From Streptomyces sp. NBC_00490 (GTDB lineage Bacteria > Actinomycetota > Actinomycetes > Streptomycetales > Streptomycetaceae): a stretch of DNA of 64,000 bases. Shown here piece after piece: positions 27,389-36,356 of the stretch. The position numbers and the translations under genes were made by a program. Position 1 is the first letter of the stretch. Each line of letters begins with the position of its first letter. The stretch is taken from NCBI RefSeq assembly GCF_036013645.1, contig NZ_CP107869.1, positions 4,588,001 to 4,652,000 of the forward strand, given 5' to 3'. Below the pieces are notes generated by a model. The model saw nothing but the letters and a program-made list of their open reading frames with translations, did not search any database and was not told the origin of the DNA.

Positions 27389-27407
27389 CAGGGGGCTCCG
27401 CCCCCTG
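27389..27407. other. Perfect G/C hairpin beside the repeat array
   Basis: CAGGGGGC-TCC-GCCCCCTG, an 8-bp perfect stem with a 3-base loop, in a G/C homopolymer-rich stretch (27330-27420) between mfd and the 62-bp array. This hairpin word is a common Streptomyces intergenic motif. The gene-free stretch 27170-27827 holds this, the array and the ABC-operon terminator. Confidence 0.6.
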
Positions 27408-27430
27408 GACCCCCATCGGCCCTGAAGAGG

Positions 27431-27708
27431 CCTCGTCCTCAAACGCCGGACCGGCTGAAGGACAGGGTGGGTGAGGGATCGAGACGGCCCGCCCTCGTCC
27501 CCAAACGCCGGACCGGCTGAAGGACGGGGTGGGTGGGGGATCGGGACGGCCGGCCCTCGTCCCCAAACGCCGGACCGGCTGAAGGACAGGGTGGGTGAGG
27601 GATCGAGACGGCCCGCCCTCGTCCCCAAACGCCGGACCGGCTGAAGGACAGGGTGGGTGGGGGATCGGGACGGCCGGCCCTGGGGCTCAAACGCCGGACG
27701 GGCTGAAG
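27431..27708 (+). repeat. 62-bp tandem repeat array (four full copies and one partial)
   Basis: Units start at 27431, 27493, 27555 and 27617, with a diverged partial copy at 27679-27708. Each has CCTCGTCC(C/T)C, the core AAACGCCGGACCGGCTGAAG, a GGGTGGGTG block and GGATCG(A/G)GACGGC. Units 1 and 3 end alike and units 2 and 4 end alike, implying duplication of a two-unit block. The core resembles a dispersed intergenic Streptomyces element around CAAACGCCGGACGGGCTGA. No spacers or cas genes, so not CRISPR. Confidence 0.92.
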
Positions 27709-27757
27709 TACCTGGACCGGCATCGAAAGACCCGGCCACCTGGCACACCCCCCGCAC

Positions 27758-27804
27758 AAAAACGCCCGGCGCCGAGAAGTCCCCCGTGACTTCTCGGCGC
27801 CGGG
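27758..27804 (-). terminator. Intrinsic terminator of the ABC exporter operon
   Basis: Perfect 17-bp stem (27765-27781 with 27788-27804) and 6-nt loop, followed on the minus strand by GCGTTTTTG (T run at 27762-27758). It lies just past the permease stop. Confidence 0.9.
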
Positions 27805-27827
27805 TCCTGCTCCCCCGTGCGATATGG

Positions 27828-30392
27828 CTATTCGGTCGCGATGGCGTTGAGGACGTTCATGCGGCCCGCGCGGAAGGCCGGGACGAGGGCGGCGAAGAGG
27901 CCCACGAAGGCCGAGCCGATGAAGACGCCGATGATGGTGGGCCAGGGGATGTCGAGGACGTTGAGGCCCTCCATGGCGAGGAGCTTCTGGGCGGTGGCGC
28001 CCCAGCCCATGCCCAGGCCCAGGCCCAGCAGGGCGCCGAAGAGGGCGATGACCACCGACTCCAGGCGGATCATGCGGCGCAGCTGGCGGCGGGAGAGGCC
28101 GATCGCGCGCATCAGACCGATCTCGCGGGTGCGTTCCACCACCGAGAGGGCCAGGGTGTTCACGACGCCGAGGATGGCGACGATGATCGCGAGTCCCAGC
28201 AGGCCGTAGACCATGTTGAGGAGCTGGCCGACCTGGTCCTTGAGCTCTTCCTTGTAGTCGGTCTGGTCGCGGACCTGGTACTGCGGGTAGTCGTGGAGCG
28301 CGTCCTTGAGGGCCGCGTAGGCCTGCTTCTCCTGGCCGTCCTTGGCCTTGGCGAACATGATCGAGTTCGGCGGGATCTGGTCGGCGGGGACGTACTGCTT
28401 CATCGTCGCCATGCTGAGGTAGCGCGACCCCTTGTCCAGCGCCCCGCTGTCGTCGGTGATGGCCGCGACCTTGAGCTTCGCCGTGTCGCCGCCCTTGAAG
28501 GCGACGGTGATGGTGTCGCCGACGCGGATGCCGTGGTCCTTGGCGTAGTCGGAGCCGACGGACATGGCGTTCTTGCCGTACGCGGCGGACAGGGTGCCGG
28601 CCGTCGTCGGGCGGCGCAGGTCCTGGGCGTACGTCGGGTCGGCCGCGGTGACGCCCTTGGTGTCCTTCTTGCCGTCGGGCGAGGTCAGGGTCGCCTCGAG
28701 TTCCTTGTACGAGGTGACGTGCGCGAGGTCCGGGCTCTGCTCCATCGCCTTCTGGGCCTGCGGGACGATCCGCTGGCCGCCCTGGACGATGAAGTCCGCG
28801 CCGACCGACTTGTCGAGCTCGCTGGTGGCCGAGGCGACCATCGAGGAGCCGACCACCGAGAGGCAGGCCACGAGGGCGAGGCCGATCATCAGGGCGGCGC
28901 CCGTGGCACCCGTACGACGGGGGTTGCGCAGCGCGTTGCGCTCGGCCATGCGGCCGACCGGGCCGAAGGCCCGCAGGATCACCGCGCTGATGACCCGTAC
29001 GACCCCACCCGCCAGCAGCGGGCCGATGATGACGAAGCCGATCAGGGTCAGCACCACGCCGCCGGCGAGCAGCAGCGAGCCGTCCTTGGCCGTGTCGGCG
29101 GTGGCGGCCGTGTAGAGGGCGAGGCCGCCCGCGCCGGTCAGGACCAGCCCGATGATGCCCCGCACCAGGCCCGCCTTGCCGTCGGCCGGTGTACCGGCGT
29201 CGCGCAGTGCGGCCATCGGGGAGACCTTGCCGGCCCGGCGGGCGGGCAGGTAGGCGGCGAGGACGGTGACCACGACGCCGAGGATCATGCCGATGACCGG
29301 GGTGGTCGCCTTGACGGTGAGGTCGTCGGTGGAGAGGTTCATGCCGGCCATGCCCATGAGCTTCATCAGCCCGACGGCGATACCGACACCGGCGCCGACA
29401 CCGAGGATCGAGCCCACGATGCCGAGGAGCAGCGACTCCACCAGCACCGAGCGGTTGACCTGCTTGCGGGAGGAGCCGATGGCCCGCATGAGGCCGATCT
29501 CGCGGGTCCGCTGGGCGACCAGCATGGAGAAGGTGTTGATGATCAGGAAGATGCCGACCAGGAACGCGATCCCGGCGAAGCCGAGCATGGCGTACTTGAT
29601 GACGTTCATGAACTCGCCGACGCCCTCGCGGTTTTCGTCGGCGTTCTCCTTGGCCGTCTGGATCTTGTACGTGCCGTCCAGGGCCTGTGCGACGTTCTGC
29701 TTGAGCTGGGTGTCGCTGACGCCGGCCGCGGCGGTGGCGTAGACCTGGGTGAACCGGCCCTCGGCGCCCAGGAGTTCGCGCTGCGCGGTGGCGGTGTCGA
29801 AGTAGACGATCGCGGCACCGGGGTTGGTGATCTTGAAGGTGGCGATGCCGACGATCTTCGCCTTGAAGTCACCGATGACGGAGATGGTGCGCAGCTCGTC
29901 GCCGATCTTCAGGTCGTGCTTGTCGGCGGTGTCCGCGTCGACCATCGTCTCGGTGGGCCCGCGTGGCGCGTGTCCGGAGGTGATCTCCATCGAACGCAGG
30001 TCGCTCTTGGTCCAGTTGCCCGCGATGGTGGGCGCTCCGGTCGACGAGCCCATGTTCTTGTTGTCGCTGTTGACGACGGTCACGTTCATCGAACTGACCG
30101 CGCCCTCGGCCGACTTGACGCCGTCCGCCTTCGTCACCTGCTGGACCGTGGAGGCCGGCAGCGACTCGGGCCTGCCGTTCTGCGGGGTGTCGTCGCTCTT
30201 GGCCGCCTTCGGGGAGACCGTGACATCGGACGCGGTGGTCGAGAACAGCTTGTCGAACGTCGTGTTCATGGTGTCGGTGAAGACGAGCGTGCCGCACACG
30301 AACGCCACCGACAGCAGCACGGCCACGGCCGACAGGGCCATACGCCCCTTGTGCGCGAAGAAGTTGCGCATCGAGGTCTTCAGGACGGTCAT
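27828..30392 (-). CDS. FtsX/MacB-type ABC transporter permease
   Basis: 854 residues. Membrane subunit of a type VII-like ABC exporter (mechanotransmission family): one N-terminal span (about 15-38), a large extracellular domain, three spans, and then a second FtsX module with its own extracellular loop and spans (ARRTGATGAALMIGLALVACLSV; the final block ending VPAFRAGRMNVLNAIATE). Two repeated FtsX cores (RTREIGLMRAIGSSRKQV and RTREIGLMRAIGLSRRQL) are seen. The ATG at 30392 overlaps the ATPase stop by four bases (ATGA), so both are made together. Probably exports a peptide, lipid or drug, or senses the envelope; substrate not predictable. Confidence 0.93.
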   Translation of the reverse strand: MTVLKTSMRNFFAHKGRMALSAVAVLLSVAFVCGTLVFTDTMNTTFDKLFSTTASDVTVSPKAAKSDDTPQNGRPESLPASTVQQVTKADGVKSAEGAVSSMNVTVVNSDNKNMGSSTGAPTIAGNWTKSDLRSMEITSGHAPRGPTETMVDADTADKHDLKIGDELRTISVIGDFKAKIVGIATFKITNPGAAIVYFDTATAQRELLGAEGRFTQVYATAAAGVSDTQLKQNVAQALDGTYKIQTAKENADENREGVGEFMNVIKYAMLGFAGIAFLVGIFLIINTFSMLVAQRTREIGLMRAIGSSRKQVNRSVLVESLLLGIVGSILGVGAGVGIAVGLMKLMGMAGMNLSTDDLTVKATTPVIGMILGVVVTVLAAYLPARRAGKVSPMAALRDAGTPADGKAGLVRGIIGLVLTGAGGLALYTAATADTAKDGSLLLAGGVVLTLIGFVIIGPLLAGGVVRVISAVILRAFGPVGRMAERNALRNPRRTGATGAALMIGLALVACLSVVGSSMVASATSELDKSVGADFIVQGGQRIVPQAQKAMEQSPDLAHVTSYKELEATLTSPDGKKDTKGVTAADPTYAQDLRRPTTAGTLSAAYGKNAMSVGSDYAKDHGIRVGDTITVAFKGGDTAKLKVAAITDDSGALDKGSRYLSMATMKQYVPADQIPPNSIMFAKAKDGQEKQAYAALKDALHDYPQYQVRDQTDYKEELKDQVGQLLNMVYGLLGLAIIVAILGVVNTLALSVVERTREIGLMRAIGLSRRQLRRMIRLESVVIALFGALLGLGLGMGWGATAQKLLAMEGLNVLDIPWPTIIGVFIGSAFVGLFAALVPAFRAGRMNVLNAIATE

Positions 30393-31177
30393 GACGTCCG
30401 TCCCCGGGCGTCGAAGTCCTTCATGCGGTCCAGGACGGCTTCCGCGGTGGGCTTGTACATCTCGTCCACGATCCGGCCGTCGGCGAGGTACAGCACCCGG
30501 TCGGCGTACGAGGCCGCGACCGGGTCGTGCGTGACCATCACGATGGTCTGCCCGAGCTCGGACACGGACCTGCGCAGGAAGCCCAGCACCTCGGCGCCCG
30601 CTCGGGAGTCGAGGTTTCCGGTCGGCTCGTCACCGAAGATGATCTCGGGCCGCGCGGCCAGCGCCCGGGCCACCGCGACGCGCTGCTGCTGACCGCCGGA
30701 GAGCTGGGTGGGCCGGTGCTTGAGCCGGTCGCTCAGCCCGACGGTGTCGACGACCTGCGCCAGCCACGCCTTGTCCGGCTTGCGGCCGGCGATGTCCATG
30801 GGCAGCGTGATGTTCTCTATGGCGTTGAGCGTCGGGAGCAGGTTGAACGCCTGGAAGATGAACCCGATCCGGTCCCGGCGCAGCTGCGTGAGCTTCTTGT
30901 CCTTCAGCCCGGTGATCTCGGTGTCGTCCAGATAGATCTGCCCGGACGTGACGGTGTCGAGTCCGGCGAGGCAGTGCATGAGCGTGGACTTGCCGGAGCC
31001 CGAGGGCCCCATGATCGCGGTGAACTGTCCGCGTGCGATGTCCACGTCCACGTGGTCGAGGGCGACGACACGGGTCTCGCCGGCCCCGTACGCCTTGACG
31101 ACCTGCCGCGCCCGCGCGGCAACGGCCGTAGTCCCTCCAGTGCCCCCGTGCCTGGTGATGGTCACAGCCGATGTCAC
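30389..31177 (-). CDS. LolD/MacB-type ABC transporter ATPase
   Basis: 262 residues. Energises the following permease. Seen: Walker A GPSGSGKST (about 63-71), Q-loop FQAFNLLPTLNAIEN, signature LSGGQQQRVAVARAL, Walker B IIFGDEPTGNLDS, and the H-loop VTHDPVAA. Start is the GTG at 31177, with GGAGATATACC directly upstream; the reading frame is open further but without a ribosome site. The first gene of a two-gene operon with the permease. Confidence 0.95.
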   Translation of the reverse strand: MTSAVTITRHGGTGGTTAVAARARQVVKAYGAGETRVVALDHVDVDIARGQFTAIMGPSGSGKSTLMHCLAGLDTVTSGQIYLDDTEITGLKDKKLTQLRRDRIGFIFQAFNLLPTLNAIENITLPMDIAGRKPDKAWLAQVVDTVGLSDRLKHRPTQLSGGQQQRVAVARALAARPEIIFGDEPTGNLDSRAGAEVLGFLRRSVSELGQTIVMVTHDPVAASYADRVLYLADGRIVDEMYKPTAEAVLDRMKDFDARGRTS

Positions 31178-31585
31178 GGTATATCTCCTATGTCGGTCAA
31201 GAATTGGCGCGCACTGATCTCTTTCGATCCGTGCCGGGTCGTACGTGCTGCTGTGGTGATGAGTCTGGCCGCGGCGGGTGGTCCGGCGCGCTGGTGCTGA
31301 GCGCCCTCTTCTGGTGGGGAAAACCCCACCCCCGCTGCTGCGGTGCACCGCCCCCCAGCGGCGTAAAGCCAGGTTAAGGACGGGCCGGGTGCCCTCACGT
31401 CCTCCGGCGGTACGAACCCTCCCCCAGCCGTAGTACGGAGGTACCCCTAGGGGCGATCCACCCGAGGGTGGAGGCGATCTAGGGGTTGGCTCCACCCTCC
31501 ATCCCGCTCAGGCTGCACCCTGCCGCGACGTGAGGGTCAAGTGAGAGGGTGTGCGCGGCGGATAGATGCAGGGGGAAGGGATCTC
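31178..31585. promoter_or_regulatory. Divergent promoter region between ABC exporter and MFS gene
   Basis: 408 bp without a gene. It contains the perfect palindrome CCGTA-G-TACGG (31428-31438) and an inverted repeat GAGGGTGGAG/CTCCACCCTC (31464-31473 with 31490-31499), the second next to CTAGGGG words. Both are placed like operators for divergent efflux genes. No regulator gene is adjacent. Confidence 0.4.
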
Positions 31586-33091
31586 ATGGGCCAGGGGGAC
31601 ACGGAGATACAGCCCGCGGCGAGGGCCGGCGGCCCGAAGGACTCGCGCCGCCGCGGGGCCGTCGTCGCCGCGCTGATGCTCGCGATGGCCCTGGCCGCCC
31701 TCGACTCGACGATCGTCTCCACGGCCGTCCCCCAGATCGTCGGCGACCTCGGCGGCTTCTCCGTCTTCTCGTGGCTCTTCTCGGGCTATCTGCTGGCCGT
31801 GACGGTGTCCCTCCCGGTGTACGGCAAGCTCTCCGACACCTTCGGCCGCAAGCCGGTCCTGATCGCGGGCGCGGCGCTCTTCCTCCTGGGTTCCCTGCTC
31901 TGCGCGGTCGCCTGGAACATGGGCTCGCTGATCGCGTTCCGTATCGTCCAGGGCCTGGGCGGCGGCGCGCTGCAGGGCACGGTCCAGACCCTGGCCGCCG
32001 ACCTCTACCCGCTGAAGGAACGCCCGAAGATCCAGTCCAAGCTGTCCACGGTGTGGGCGGTGTCGGCGGTGGCCGGCCCGGGGGTGGGCGGCCTGCTCGT
32101 GGCGTACGCGGACTGGCGCTGGATCTTCCTGGTCAACCTGCCGGTGGGAGCGCTCGCCCTCTGGCTGATCGTCCGTCACCTGCACGAACCGAAACGGGAC
32201 TCCCCCGCCCGCCGCCCCCGTGTCGACTGGGCGGGCGCCCTGGCGGTGTTCGTCTGCGGAGGCGTCCTGCTGACGGCGCTGGTGCAGGGCGGGGTGGCCT
32301 GGCCGTGGTTGTCGGCCCCCTCACTGGCGTTGTTCGGCACGGGACTTGCCCTGGTCGCGGTGGTGGTCCTGGTCGAACGCCGGGCCGCCGAGCCGATCAT
32401 CCCCGGCTGGGTGTGGCGCCGCCGCACCATCGCGGCGGTCAACCTGGCCCTGGGCGCGCTGGGCCTGCTGATGGTGGCACCGACGGTCTTCCTGCCGACG
32501 TACGCCCAGTCCGTCCTCGGTCTGGCGCCGGTGGCGGCCGGCTTCGTCCTGACGGTCTGGACCCTGAGCTGGCCGGTGTCGGCGGCCCTCAGCCAGCACG
32601 TGTACCGACGGATCGGCTTCCGCAACACGGCCCTGCTGGGCATGGGCGCGGCGGCGCTGATCCTCTTCGCCTTCCCCTTCCTGCCGTACCCCGGCCGGGC
32701 CTGGCAGCCGACTCTCCTGATGCTGCTCCTGGGCGCCGCGCTGGGTCTGTTCCAACTGCCGCTGATCATCGGCGTGCAGTCGACGGTGGTCTGGTCGGAG
32801 CGCGGCACGACCACGGCGTCGGTCCTCTTCTGCCGCCAGACCGGCCAGACGATCGGCGCGGCCCTCTTCGGCGCGGTGGCCAACGGGGTGCTGTCGGCGC
32901 GGCTGGGCGGCGCGAGCGACCTGGACTCGGTGACCCGGGCGCTGGATTCGGGCGCCGGTTCGGAGCCGCTGCGGCGGGCGATCGCGGACGCGGTGCACGC
33001 GGTGTACCTGGGGGCGGCGGGGGCGGCGGCGCTGGCGTTCGTGGTGCTGCTGGTGCTGGCGCCCCGGAAATTTCCGGTGATCACGGAGTGA
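31586..33091 (+). CDS. MFS multidrug exporter, DHA2 (14-span) type
   Basis: 501 residues. Proton-driven export of drugs or other small hydrophobic compounds at the cytoplasmic membrane. Fourteen hydrophobic segments can be counted. Seen: motif A in loop 2-3 (GKLSDTFGRKP, about 80-90), motif D1/first helix (ALAALDSTIVSTAVPQIVGDL), and motif C-like AVAGPGVGGLLVAY in helix 5, which marks antiporters. The ATG at 31586 follows GGGGGAAGGG. A GNAT gene follows 11 bp downstream on the same strand. Confidence 0.93.
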   Translation: MGQGDTEIQPAARAGGPKDSRRRGAVVAALMLAMALAALDSTIVSTAVPQIVGDLGGFSVFSWLFSGYLLAVTVSLPVYGKLSDTFGRKPVLIAGAALFLLGSLLCAVAWNMGSLIAFRIVQGLGGGALQGTVQTLAADLYPLKERPKIQSKLSTVWAVSAVAGPGVGGLLVAYADWRWIFLVNLPVGALALWLIVRHLHEPKRDSPARRPRVDWAGALAVFVCGGVLLTALVQGGVAWPWLSAPSLALFGTGLALVAVVVLVERRAAEPIIPGWVWRRRTIAAVNLALGALGLLMVAPTVFLPTYAQSVLGLAPVAAGFVLTVWTLSWPVSAALSQHVYRRIGFRNTALLGMGAAALILFAFPFLPYPGRAWQPTLLMLLLGAALGLFQLPLIIGVQSTVVWSERGTTTASVLFCRQTGQTIGAALFGAVANGVLSARLGGASDLDSVTRALDSGAGSEPLRRAIADAVHAVYLGAAGAAALAFVVLLVLAPRKFPVITE

Positions 33092-33101
33092 GCTGCGTAC
33101 G

Positions 33102-33614
33102 GTGGCGGACATGGCGGACCTGAGACTGGAACGGCTGCGGCCGGACCACGCGGCGGCCCTGCTGGCCTTCGAACGGGAGAACCGGGAGTACTTCGCGCGC
33201 TCGATCCCTGATCGTGGCGACGCCTATTTCACACCGGAGGGATTCGCCGCCCGCCACCGTGCCTTGCTGGACGAGCAGGACTCCGGCGACTGCCATTTCC
33301 ATGTCCTGCTGGACGCGGAGGGTTCGCTGCTCGGCCGCTTCAACCTCATGGACGCGGCGGGCGGTTCGGCGGAGCTGGGGTACCGCGTCGGCGAACGGGC
33401 CGCGGGACGCGGGGTCGCGACGGCGGCGGTGGGCGAGGTGTGCCGGACGGCGGGAACGTCGTACGGCCTGAGCTCCCTGATGGCGAAGACGACCGAGGAC
33501 AACGTCGCGTCCCGGACCGTCCTCGAACGCAACGGCTTCGTACTCACCGAGCGGATCACCCTGATGGAACGCCCGGGAGTGCGCTACGCGCGCGTGCTGC
33601 TCCCCGGGGACTGA
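33102..33614 (+). CDS. RimJ/RimL-type N-acetyltransferase
   Basis: 170 residues. GNAT fold of the ribosomal-protein/amine acetyltransferase subgroup: LRLERLRPDHAAALLAFERENREYF at the N-terminus, FHVLLDAEGSLLGRFNLMD, the acetyl-CoA segment ELGYRVGERAAGRGVATAAV (about 90-108) and TTEDNVASRTVLERNGFV. Start given as the GTG at 33102; the ATG at 33111 is equally possible, since neither has a strong ribosome site. It lies 11 bp after the MFS gene, so probably the same transcript. Substrate unknown; may modify an antibiotic or protein N-terminus. Confidence 0.88.
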   Translation: MADMADLRLERLRPDHAAALLAFERENREYFARSIPDRGDAYFTPEGFAARHRALLDEQDSGDCHFHVLLDAEGSLLGRFNLMDAAGGSAELGYRVGERAAGRGVATAAVGEVCRTAGTSYGLSSLMAKTTEDNVASRTVLERNGFVLTERITLMERPGVRYARVLLPGD

Positions 33615-33642
33615 GGGACCAGGACGCGACCGGCCCCGACCC

Positions 33643-34032
33643 TCACCGCTCCCGGTCGAACCAGGCCGTCGACTCCGGCAGGAACAGCAGCACGACGACA
33701 GGCACCCCGAGCAGGATCCGCAGCGCGGCGTCCAGGAACAGTCCCACCCCCACCGCCTCGCCCATCCTCGTGATGGTCGGCAGCACCATGAACACCATCA
33801 GCACGACGGTCGTCATCCGCACCCCGCCCCGAGCGGCCCCGTCGTAGGTGAGGGCGAGCAGCGCGCAGACCCACACCAGCGCCCAGGGCGCGAGCATCTC
33901 GCCCTGTCCATAAGCGGTGAGCCCGTCCGAGAGCGCGAGCATCGAGACGAGGCCGCCGAGGGCGAGCACGAACAGCAGAACCTGAGCGCCCCGCACCTGT
34001 CTCGGCATGACGGCTTCACGTACGTCGGACAT
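33643..34032 (-). CDS. Small four-span membrane protein
   Basis: 129 residues with four hydrophobic segments (about 15-35, 45-63, 70-88, 98-118) and short loops, ending in a charged FDRER tail. I recognise no family. Start is the ATG at 34032: GGGGGAG lies eight bases upstream, overlapping an in-frame GTG that is too close to it. Convergent with the GNAT gene. Confidence 0.8.
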   Translation of the reverse strand: MSDVREAVMPRQVRGAQVLLFVLALGGLVSMLALSDGLTAYGQGEMLAPWALVWVCALLALTYDGAARGGVRMTTVVLMVFMVLPTITRMGEAVGVGLFLDAALRILLGVPVVVLLFLPESTAWFDRER

Positions 34033-34292
34033 CAACACTCCCCCGGTAGAGCCGGCATCGTATCCGTCCGTAGCGTCCGTTCACTTGCAGTAGCCGTTCA
34101 CACCGCTCAAAAATCTGAGTTAATCCGGGTAACACCCGAGGTCAGCGAAGTAAGCGCGTACCGACCAATCAGTTTGGTGAACCATCTCCCGCATCCGACT
34201 ACCAACGAGTAGCGTGCGTGGCTCCGCTCACCCCCACCCCCCAACTCCCTGCGGTCCGCACCGGGCCCCGAGCCACGCAAGGAGCCACCGGG

Positions 34293-34703
34293 ATGTCTTA
34301 CGACCCGGCCCCACCACCCAGCTACCCCTGGCAGCCGCCCTTCGCCCCCGACCACGCTCCCGGCCGAGCACCCGCACACCGTCCCCGCCACGAGGCGCTC
34401 GGGCACCACAGCGATCTGCGGATCCTGCGCAGCGCCTACCGCTGGCAACGCCGCGTCGCGACCCTCACCGCACTCGGCTACTTCACCCTCTTCCTCGTCC
34501 TGTCCGCGTTCGCCCCGTCCTTCATGACCGGCCGCATCGGCGACGCGCCCCCGACCGGCCTGCTGCTGGCCCTGTTCCAACTCCCGGTCACCTGGCTGGC
34601 GATCGTCCTGTACGAGCGCACGGCCCGGGTCCGCGTCGACCCGCTCGCCGACCGCATCCGCAGACAGTCCGAGCTGGACGTCAAGCGGGGAGCGACGCGA
34701 TGA
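34293..34703 (+). CDS. DUF485 membrane protein, partner of the symporter
   Basis: 136 residues. Pro-rich N-terminus (1-38), then the DUF485 core with two membrane spans (about 55-75, 89-108; RVATLTALGYFTLFLVLSAFAPSFM; LFQLPVTWLAIVLYE). DUF485 proteins are co-encoded with acetate/monocarboxylate sodium:solute symporters of the ActP group. The ATG at 34293 follows AAGGAG. Its stop overlaps the symporter start by four bases (ATGA). The 260 bases upstream (34033-34292) are locally AT-rich and should hold the promoter. Confidence 0.9.
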   Translation: MSYDPAPPPSYPWQPPFAPDHAPGRAPAHRPRHEALGHHSDLRILRSAYRWQRRVATLTALGYFTLFLVLSAFAPSFMTGRIGDAPPTGLLLALFQLPVTWLAIVLYERTARVRVDPLADRIRRQSELDVKRGATR

Positions 34704-36319
34704 CGGGACAGACGGGCTTCAGCGACTCGGCGCAGGCGATGTCCCTGGTGGCGTTCTCGGCCGTCGCCACGATCACGCTGCTGCTGTGCGTGATGACCGG
34801 GCCGGACCGGGACGACCTGGACGAGTTCTACACCGGCTACGGCTCCCTGGGTTCTCTGCGCAACGGCCTCGCCATCGCGGGGGATTACATCTCCGCCGCG
34901 ACCGTGCTCGGCACGGGAGGGGTGATCGCGTTGTGCGGCTACGACGGAATCGTCCTCGCTCTGAGCACCGCGCTGTCGCTCATGCTGCTGATGTTCCTGC
35001 TGGCCGAACCCCTGCGCAACGCGGGCCGGTTCACGATGGGCGACGCGCTGGCGCGGCGCATGCCGGGGCGTTCCGTGCGGATCGCGGCCTGCGCGGTGAC
35101 GCTCGCGGCGCTGCTGCCGCTGATGCTGGTCCAGCTCGCGGGGACGGGGCAGTTGCTGTCCTTCATCCTCGGCTTCTCCGGTGAGGGGCTGCAGACGGGC
35201 TGCATCATCGGGCTCGGCGTGCTGATGATCAGTTACGCGGCGATCGGCGGGATGAAGGGCACCGCTCTCATCCAGATCCTGAAGATCGTGATGCTGCTCG
35301 GTTCGGGCGCCGTGGTCGCCGTCCTGATGCTGCGGCGGTTCGACTGGAACCCCGGCACGCTGTTCGACGCCGCCGCCGCGCAGAGCGCGGTGGGACCGGC
35401 CTTCCTGGAGTCGGGGCTGCAGTTCGCGGGCGGGTCCAACCCCCGGCTGGACATGATCACTTCGCAGCTGACGGTGGTCGTCGGCGGCGCCTGCCTCCCG
35501 CACGTCACCATGCGGATGTACACGGCCTCCAGCGCCCGCCAGGTACGCCGCTCGATGTCCTGGGCGGTGTCGGCGGTGGTGCTGTTCGTGCTCGTCATCA
35601 CGATCGTGGGGTTCGGGGCCACCGCCCTGATCGGGCGCGCGGCGATCGCGGAGGCGGACCCGCAGGGCAACACGGCGTATCTGCTGGGTTCCCGGGCGGT
35701 GTTCGGCGCGGACGTCTCGACGGCGGAGACCCTGCTGTTCACGACGGTCACCACGGCGCTCTTCCTCACCCTGCTCGCCTCCGTCGCCGGCATGATCCTC
35801 GCCTGCGCCAACTCCCTCGCCCACGACGTGTTCGCGGTCCGGGCGCGGGAACTGTCGACGCGCCGCGAGATGACCCTGGCCCGGGTTTCGGCGCTGGCCG
35901 TCGGCATCCCGGCGATCCTGCTGGCCACGCTGGTCCAGCACCGCAGCCTGCAGCCTCTGGTGACCCTGTCCTTCTGCCTGGGCGCCTCGGCGATAGCCCC
36001 CGCCCTGGTCTACGGCCTGTTCTGGCGCCGCTACACCCGAACGGGCCTGCTCTGCACCCTGATCGGCGGCTCCCTGACGGTGCTGCTGCTGATGCCGGGC
36101 ACCAACCTCGTCTCCGGCTCCCCCGTCTCCGCCTTCCCCGACGCCGACTTCAACTGGTTCCCGTTCACCACCACCGGCCTCGTCTCCATCCCGGCCGGCT
36201 TCGCCTTCGGCTGGCTCGGGACGGTGGCGTCGGGGCGGCGCAAGGCGGAGGAGCAGCGACGGCAGTACGAAGCGGTGGAGGGGTGGATCCTGGCGGGGGC
36301 GGTACGACGGGAGGAGTGA
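34700..36319 (+). CDS. Sodium:solute symporter, ActP-like monocarboxylate transporter
   Basis: 539 residues, about 13 membrane spans. The SSS family couples Na+ entry to solute uptake. Seen: the sodium-site/TM1-2 segment (FYTGYGSLGSLRNGLAIAGD, YISAATVLGTGGVIAL), GGMKGTALIQILKIVMLL typical of the ActP subgroup, and AGMILACANSLAHDVF. Pairing with DUF485 argues for acetate or another short monocarboxylate as substrate. ATG at 34700, translationally coupled to the DUF485 gene. Confidence 0.92.
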   Translation: MTGQTGFSDSAQAMSLVAFSAVATITLLLCVMTGPDRDDLDEFYTGYGSLGSLRNGLAIAGDYISAATVLGTGGVIALCGYDGIVLALSTALSLMLLMFLLAEPLRNAGRFTMGDALARRMPGRSVRIAACAVTLAALLPLMLVQLAGTGQLLSFILGFSGEGLQTGCIIGLGVLMISYAAIGGMKGTALIQILKIVMLLGSGAVVAVLMLRRFDWNPGTLFDAAAAQSAVGPAFLESGLQFAGGSNPRLDMITSQLTVVVGGACLPHVTMRMYTASSARQVRRSMSWAVSAVVLFVLVITIVGFGATALIGRAAIAEADPQGNTAYLLGSRAVFGADVSTAETLLFTTVTTALFLTLLASVAGMILACANSLAHDVFAVRARELSTRREMTLARVSALAVGIPAILLATLVQHRSLQPLVTLSFCLGASAIAPALVYGLFWRRYTRTGLLCTLIGGSLTVLLLMPGTNLVSGSPVSAFPDADFNWFPFTTTGLVSIPAGFAFGWLGTVASGRRKAEEQRRQYEAVEGWILAGAVRREE

Positions 36320-36356
36320 GCACCGGGCCCGGCGCCCCAGGGGGCGTGCGCGCGTC

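Noticed and set aside
27431..27708. Possible CRISPR array
   Set aside because: The whole 62-bp unit repeats without unique spacers and there are no cas genes.
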